A stretch of 8,271 nt of DNA from Bacteroidota bacterium. GTDB taxonomy: Bacteria; Bacteroidota; Bacteroidia; Flavobacteriales; Flavobacteriaceae. Under the pieces are notes generated by a model, which worked only from the letters and a program-made list of their open reading frames with translations, had not been told where the DNA came from and searched no databases. The translations under genes and the position numbers were made by a program. Where the stretch lies: the NCBI GenBank assembly GCA_021793535.1, contig JAJYSO010000056.1, positions 1 through 8,271 on the forward strand. Reading direction: 5' to 3'. Below are positions 5,164 to 8,271 of the stretch, piece after piece. The number at the start of each line of letters is the position of its first letter. The first letter of the stretch is position 1.

Positions 5164-6831
5164 ATGAACAATTTTGAAAATTTGGGGTTAAAACCTCAAT
5201 TACTGGAAGCCATTGTCGATATGGGTTTCCAATCCCCCACCACCATCCAAGAAAAAGCCATTCCGCTATTGTTAGCGCAACAAACCGATTTGATCGGGTT
5301 GGCCCAAACCGGCACCGGAAAAACGGCTGCCTTTGGATTCCCTTTGCTTCAACATATTGAAGCTCAGCACAACTATACACAGGGGCTTATTTTAGCTCCC
5401 ACTCGAGAATTGTGTTTGCAAATTACTCACGAGCTACAAGCGTATTCGAAGTATCTAAAAAAACTTTCCATCGTCGCCATATACGGAGGCGCAAGTCTAA
5501 GAGAACAAGAAAGACAGATCAGAAAAGGCGCCCATATCATTGTCGCCACACCCGGAAGAATGAAAGACATGTTGAATCGAAACATGATCGACATCTCTCA
5601 AATCGCGTATTGCGTATTGGATGAGGCTGATGAAATGCTCAACATGGGTTTTTATGAAGACATTGTTTCCATTTTAAACTACGCTCCGCAGCGCAAGCAA
5701 ACCTGGCTCTTCAGCGCTACAATGCCCAAAGAAGTCTCGGCCATTGCAAACGATTTCATGGAAAGCCCTGTAGAGATTACCGTAGGACAAAAAAACCAAG
5801 CTACCGGCAACGTTTCTCATGAATTCTACTTGGTCAATACCCGAGACCGCTATAAAGCGGTAAAGCGGCTGATCGACAACAACCCTGATCTCTTTGCCGT
5901 TATCTTTTGCAGAACTAAGCGCAACACTCAAAAAGTAGCCGATCACTTGATTGAACACGGGTACAATGCAGCCGCGCTACATGGAGATTTAAGTCAAGCT
6001 CAACGAGACAGCGTAATGAAAAGCTTTAGGCTTCATCAGGTTCAATTATTGGTGGCCACCGATGTAGCGGCCCGAGGAATCGATGTAGAAGACATCACCC
6101 ATGTTATTCACTATGAGCTTCCGGATGATACCGAGGTATACACCCACCGCAGTGGAAGAACAGGGCGCGCCGGAAAAACCGGGATTTCCGCAAGCCTGAT
6201 CACCCCGAAAGAAAAAAGGCGCATCAAAGCCATTGAACATACGATCGGACAAAAATTTGAACAAAAAAACATTCCGGATCCCGAAGAGATCTGTAAAAAA
6301 CAGCTCTTCCACCGGGCAACAGAGATCACCAACACTCCGATTAACCAAGAGCTCAACACCCACCTTCCTCAGCTCGAAGAACTCTTTCAGGACCTTTCCA
6401 AATCCGAATTGCTAAAAAAAGTATTTTCAGCGGAGTTTTCAAGGTTTACCGATTACTACAAAAACGCCACTGACTTGAATCACTCTTCTCCTTCTCATGG
6501 GAATACGGGAAAAGACACGCGTTATTTTATCGGCCTTGGAGCACGAGACGGATTCACTTGGACCTCTTTAAAAGACCTGCTTCGAGAAGAATTAGACCTC
6601 GATAAAAATGACATTTTTAAAGTGGACGTGCTCAACAACTATTCCTTCTTTAACACGGAGTCCTCAGCGGAACAAAAAGTGCTCTCCAGTCTCAAAGGCT
6701 TTTCTTTTCAAGGGCGTGCCGTACAAGTAGAAGTTACTGAGAACAAACCTCACCGAAAAACACAGCGTAAAAGAAGAAGTTCGGATCGACAACGCAACCA
6801 ACACCGCAGAAAGTCAAGAAGATCTCGATAA
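5164..6831 (+). CDS. DEAD-box ATP-dependent RNA helicase with DbpA-type RNA-binding domain
   Basis: This protein should unwind RNA duplexes using ATP, probably in ribosome assembly, RNA decay or cold adaptation; its exact target cannot be read from sequence. The 555 residues contain the full motif set. The Q motif lies at about 4-33 (FENLGL..IQEKAIP), motif I AQTGTGKT at 47-54, Ia PTREL at 79-83, Ib TPGR at 129-132, II DEAD at 153-156, III SAT at 184-186, IV VIFCRTK at 246-252, V ATDVAARGID at 298-307 and VI HRSGRTGR at 328-335. A helical linker (about 370-430) leads to a DbpA-like RNA-binding domain at about 452-525 (RYFIGLGARDGF...). The last 27 residues are very rich in Arg and Lys, a typical non-specific RNA-binding tail. 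It could be labelled DeaD/CsdA or DbpA by different pipelines, so no symbol is given. It appears to have its own promoter. Confidence 0.97.
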   Translation: MNNFENLGLKPQLLEAIVDMGFQSPTTIQEKAIPLLLAQQTDLIGLAQTGTGKTAAFGFPLLQHIEAQHNYTQGLILAPTRELCLQITHELQAYSKYLKKLSIVAIYGGASLREQERQIRKGAHIIVATPGRMKDMLNRNMIDISQIAYCVLDEADEMLNMGFYEDIVSILNYAPQRKQTWLFSATMPKEVSAIANDFMESPVEITVGQKNQATGNVSHEFYLVNTRDRYKAVKRLIDNNPDLFAVIFCRTKRNTQKVADHLIEHGYNAAALHGDLSQAQRDSVMKSFRLHQVQLLVATDVAARGIDVEDITHVIHYELPDDTEVYTHRSGRTGRAGKTGISASLITPKEKRRIKAIEHTIGQKFEQKNIPDPEEICKKQLFHRATEITNTPINQELNTHLPQLEELFQDLSKSELLKKVFSAEFSRFTDYYKNATDLNHSSPSHGNTGKDTRYFIGLGARDGFTWTSLKDLLREELDLDKNDIFKVDVLNNYSFFNTESSAEQKVLSSLKGFSFQGRAVQVEVTENKPHRKTQRKRRSSDRQRNQHRRKSRRSR

Positions 6832-6854
6832 AAAGGCTAATTTAAATGGATTCC

Positions 6855-6879
6855 TAACAAAGTATTTATATTTTTGTTA
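6855..6879. repeat. AT-rich inverted repeat overlapping a -7 element
   Basis: TAACAAA (6855-6861) and TTTGTTA (6873-6879) are perfect inverted copies separated by 11 bases. The right arm overlaps the predicted -7 element of the downstream gene, so it might be an operator. It might also be a weak hairpin ending the helicase transcript, but no T-tract follows on the plus strand. Confidence 0.3.
6869..6876 (+). promoter_or_regulatory. Predicted promoter of the carboxypeptidase-regulatory-like gene, TATTTTTG
   Basis: This is an exact match to TAnnTTTG in the 109-base gap after the helicase gene. It would give a leader of about 58 bases. The region is very AT-rich, so a chance match is easier here than at the other promoters. 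Confidence 0.42.
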
Positions 6880-6940
6880 AAACTTATCAATTAACTATTA
6901 TTATAATTAGTTTCATCTATCACTACGTTATGAAAAAACG

Positions 6941-7714
6941 ATGATGCGGCTTTCTATTTTTATCTTATTTTCCGTCTTTATAAACGCTATTTCCTTTGGG
7001 CAAGATTCGTTATCATTGGAAACGATCAAAGGGATTGTTTTAAATGCAGCTGATGACAAACCCATACCGGATGTCAACATCATCAACCTCAATCAAGTAA
7101 CTGGCACCACTACTAATAAAGACGGAGAATTTCAGATACAAGCGGCCATCAACGATACCCTTTACCTGAGTTATCTCGGTTTTAAGTCCATCAATGTTCG
7201 CATTACCAAGGACTGGAAAAAATACGGAGATGTCAAAATCAAAATGACCGAAGTAGGGTTTGCCTTGGAAGAAGTAGTAATTTCTCCCCTACGCTTGACC
7301 GGTTTCCTTGAAATCGATGCCAAGAATATCCCCATTTACGACAACTCCCAATATCAAATTGCTGGCACCGGTAAGAGTTACGAGGCCGGATCCAGCAAAC
7401 CCGGTGGATTTTCAAAAACCCTATCTGCGGTATTCAGTCCCTTTGATTTTCTACACAACACTTTTGGCAATAAGGCCCGGCAAATGCGCAAACTGAGAAA
7501 GATGAAAGACGACGACGAAATCCAACGTTTGCTCAGCGACAAATTTGATCGTGAGACCCTTTCTGTTCTCTTGCAAGTAAGCAAAGACGATATCACAAAA
7601 ATACTGGAGCACTGCAACTATTCCAAGTCTTTCATAAAAACGGCCAACGATTTACAAATCCTCGACGGGATTAGTGATTGCTATGAAAACTACAAAGCCG
7701 TCAACAAAAAATAA
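6941..7714 (+). CDS. Exported carboxypeptidase-regulatory-like domain protein
   Basis: The product has 257 residues. Residues 1-20 form a signal peptide (MMRLSIFILFSVFINAISFG), with cleavage expected near G20/Q21 and no lipobox cysteine. Residues about 28-103 form a CarboxypepD_reg-like beta-sandwich: KGIVLNAADDKPIPDVNI, then GTTTNKDGEFQI, then YLSYLGFKSINVRI. The following ALEEVVIS (109-115) is the segment that ends this domain in SusC-type proteins. No TonB plug or barrel follows. Instead there is a linker and a charged helical C-terminal region (about 176-253) with RKLRKMKDDDEIQRLLSDKF and CNYSKSFIKTANDLQILDGI. I recognise this as a family widespread in Flavobacteriales but know of no function. 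It is predicted to be periplasmic or surface-associated. The start is uncertain: an ATG at 6930 is out of frame by one base (see findings). Confidence 0.82.
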   Translation: MMRLSIFILFSVFINAISFGQDSLSLETIKGIVLNAADDKPIPDVNIINLNQVTGTTTNKDGEFQIQAAINDTLYLSYLGFKSINVRITKDWKKYGDVKIKMTEVGFALEEVVISPLRLTGFLEIDAKNIPIYDNSQYQIAGTGKSYEAGSSKPGGFSKTLSAVFSPFDFLHNTFGNKARQMRKLRKMKDDDEIQRLLSDKFDRETLSVLLQVSKDDITKILEHCNYSKSFIKTANDLQILDGISDCYENYKAVNKK

Positions 7715-7761
7715 GCGGAATTTTATTGGATTATGGAAAAAAGGCACTTTCAAAAGTGTAT

Positions 7762-7798
7762 GGTCTACTTTTTTGCGCTATTCGGTAGTGTGCGGACC
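7762..7798 (+). terminator. Weak candidate hairpin terminator before the sirtuin gene
   Basis: GCGCTA (7775-7780) can pair with TAGTGT (7786-7791), including two G-U pairs, around the loop TTCGG. An outer GGTC (7762-7765) pairs with GACC (7795-7798). TTTCCC follows rather than a clean T-run. A small perfect inverted repeat, CACTTT/AAAGTG (7745-7758), lies just upstream, followed ten bases later by six Ts (7769-7774). Either could end the preceding transcript, but neither is canonical. Confidence 0.22.
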
Positions 7799-7835
7799 TT
7801 TCCCTAAACAAGTGATCAAACGAAGTAATTTTATG

Positions 7836-7843
7836 TATTTTTG
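7836..7843 (+). promoter_or_regulatory. Predicted sirtuin gene promoter, -7 element TATTTTTG
   Basis: TATTTTTG matches TAnnTTTG exactly and ends 19 bases before the chosen ATG. The mRNA leader would be about 12 bases, similar to the DEAD-box gene. This position argues against using the in-frame GTG at 7848, which would sit at or before the transcription start. Confidence 0.5.
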
Positions 7844-7862
7844 AGAAGTGAACAGGTTAAGG

Positions 7863-8271
7863 ATGCTGGAAAACAAAACAAATATCGTGGTCATCACAGG
7901 CGCTGGAATCAGTGCAGAAAGCGGGCTTCAGACCTTCCGGGGAAACAACGGACTCTGGAATGGATACAACATTCAAGACGTAGCTTCACCTCAGGGCTGG
8001 AAAAAAAACCCGGAACAAGTCTTGGACTTCTACAACAAAAGACGACGGGAACTAAAAAAGGTAAAACCCAACTCTGCTCACCACGCCTTAGTGGAGCTCG
8101 AAGAGCTTTACAAAGTGCAGATCATCACGCAAAATGTAGACAATCTACACGAACAAGCCGGGAGTCAGCACGTACTTCATCTGCATGGCGAGCTCCTAAA
8201 AGTGCGGAGTGAAAAAACGCCCGAGTTGATTCTCTTTTGGGAAAAGGATCTACATTGGGGAGACAAGATCG
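7863..8271 (+). CDS. NAD-dependent protein deacylase, CobB/SIRT5-type sirtuin (5' part, truncated)
   Basis: The reading frame stays open from ATG 7863 to the window end, giving 136 residues; complete relatives have roughly 230. Sirtuins remove acyl groups from lysine using NAD+, yielding nicotinamide and O-acyl-ADP-ribose. Visible motifs are the NAD-binding GAGISAESGLQTFRG (13-27), DVASPQGW (39-46), TQNVDNLHEQAGS (89-101) and HLHGELLKVRS (106-116), with catalytic H108. Y57 and R60 in FYNKRRR correspond to the Tyr/Arg pair that lets CobB and SIRT5 accept succinyl or malonyl lysine, so desuccinylation is plausible as well as deacetylation. After the catalytic motif the sequence continues SEKTPELILFW without the zinc-binding cysteines, as I recall for flavobacterial members. 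The start gives the usual short N-terminus before the first beta strand. Confidence 0.95.
   Translation, partial: MLENKTNIVVITGAGISAESGLQTFRGNNGLWNGYNIQDVASPQGWKKNPEQVLDFYNKRRRELKKVKPNSAHHALVELEELYKVQIITQNVDNLHEQAGSQHVLHLHGELLKVRSEKTPELILFWEKDLHWGDKI

Noticed and set aside
6046..6363. Minus-strand ORFs of about 82-105 codons opposite the DEAD-box gene
   Set aside because: They are antisense shadows of a clearly coding helicase region and carry no recognisable motif.
7841..8212. ORF of 123 codons at the right end
   Set aside because: It is a frame shadow of the sirtuin gene, whose own frame shows all sirtuin motifs and runs off the window end.

Overview
The window reads as ordinary chromosomal DNA from a member of the Bacteroidota, most likely a flavobacterial lineage. 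The reasons are the gene families (a BT_3928-type DoxX-like membrane protein, a secreted carboxypeptidase-regulatory-like protein, a DEAD-box helicase with a DbpA-type tail), starts with A-rich leaders and no Shine-Dalgarno sequence, and repeated matches to the Bacteroidota -7 promoter element TAnnTTTG just upstream of genes. I saw no mobile element, CRISPR array, tRNA or rRNA.

Layout: (1) 1-331, minus strand: 5' part of an OsmC-family peroxidase-like gene, cut by the window edge. (2) 332-675: a divergent intergenic region. It holds an imperfect inverted repeat (366-412), a TAnnTTTG promoter (558-565), a strong candidate SAM-II-type riboswitch (about 574-623) and a 21-codon leader ORF (609-674). 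(3) 676-1932: metK, S-adenosylmethionine synthetase. (4) 2030-5029: a tight same-strand group of BT_3928-type membrane protein, tpiA, prmA and clpS, probably one transcription unit starting at a promoter near 1970. (5) 5164-6831: DEAD-box RNA helicase with its own promoter. (6) 6941-7714: exported carboxypeptidase-regulatory-like domain protein. (7) 7863-8271: 5' part of a CobB/SIRT5-type sirtuin, cut by the window end.

The coding content is housekeeping: SAM synthesis (metK), SAM use in ribosomal protein L11 methylation (prmA), glycolysis (tpiA), N-degron proteolysis (clpS), RNA remodelling (DEAD-box) and NAD-dependent lysine deacylation (sirtuin).

The most interesting signal is in the metK leader. 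The inferred transcript begins almost exactly at the P1 stem of the SAM-II-like fold. The conserved GCUAAA of that fold overlaps an AUG (609-611) that opens a 21-codon ORF, and this ORF stops one base before the metK AUG. This suggests a feedback switch in which SAM binding hides the start of a leader ORF that is translationally coupled to SAM synthetase. The overlap and spacing are visible in the sequence; the mechanism is inference.
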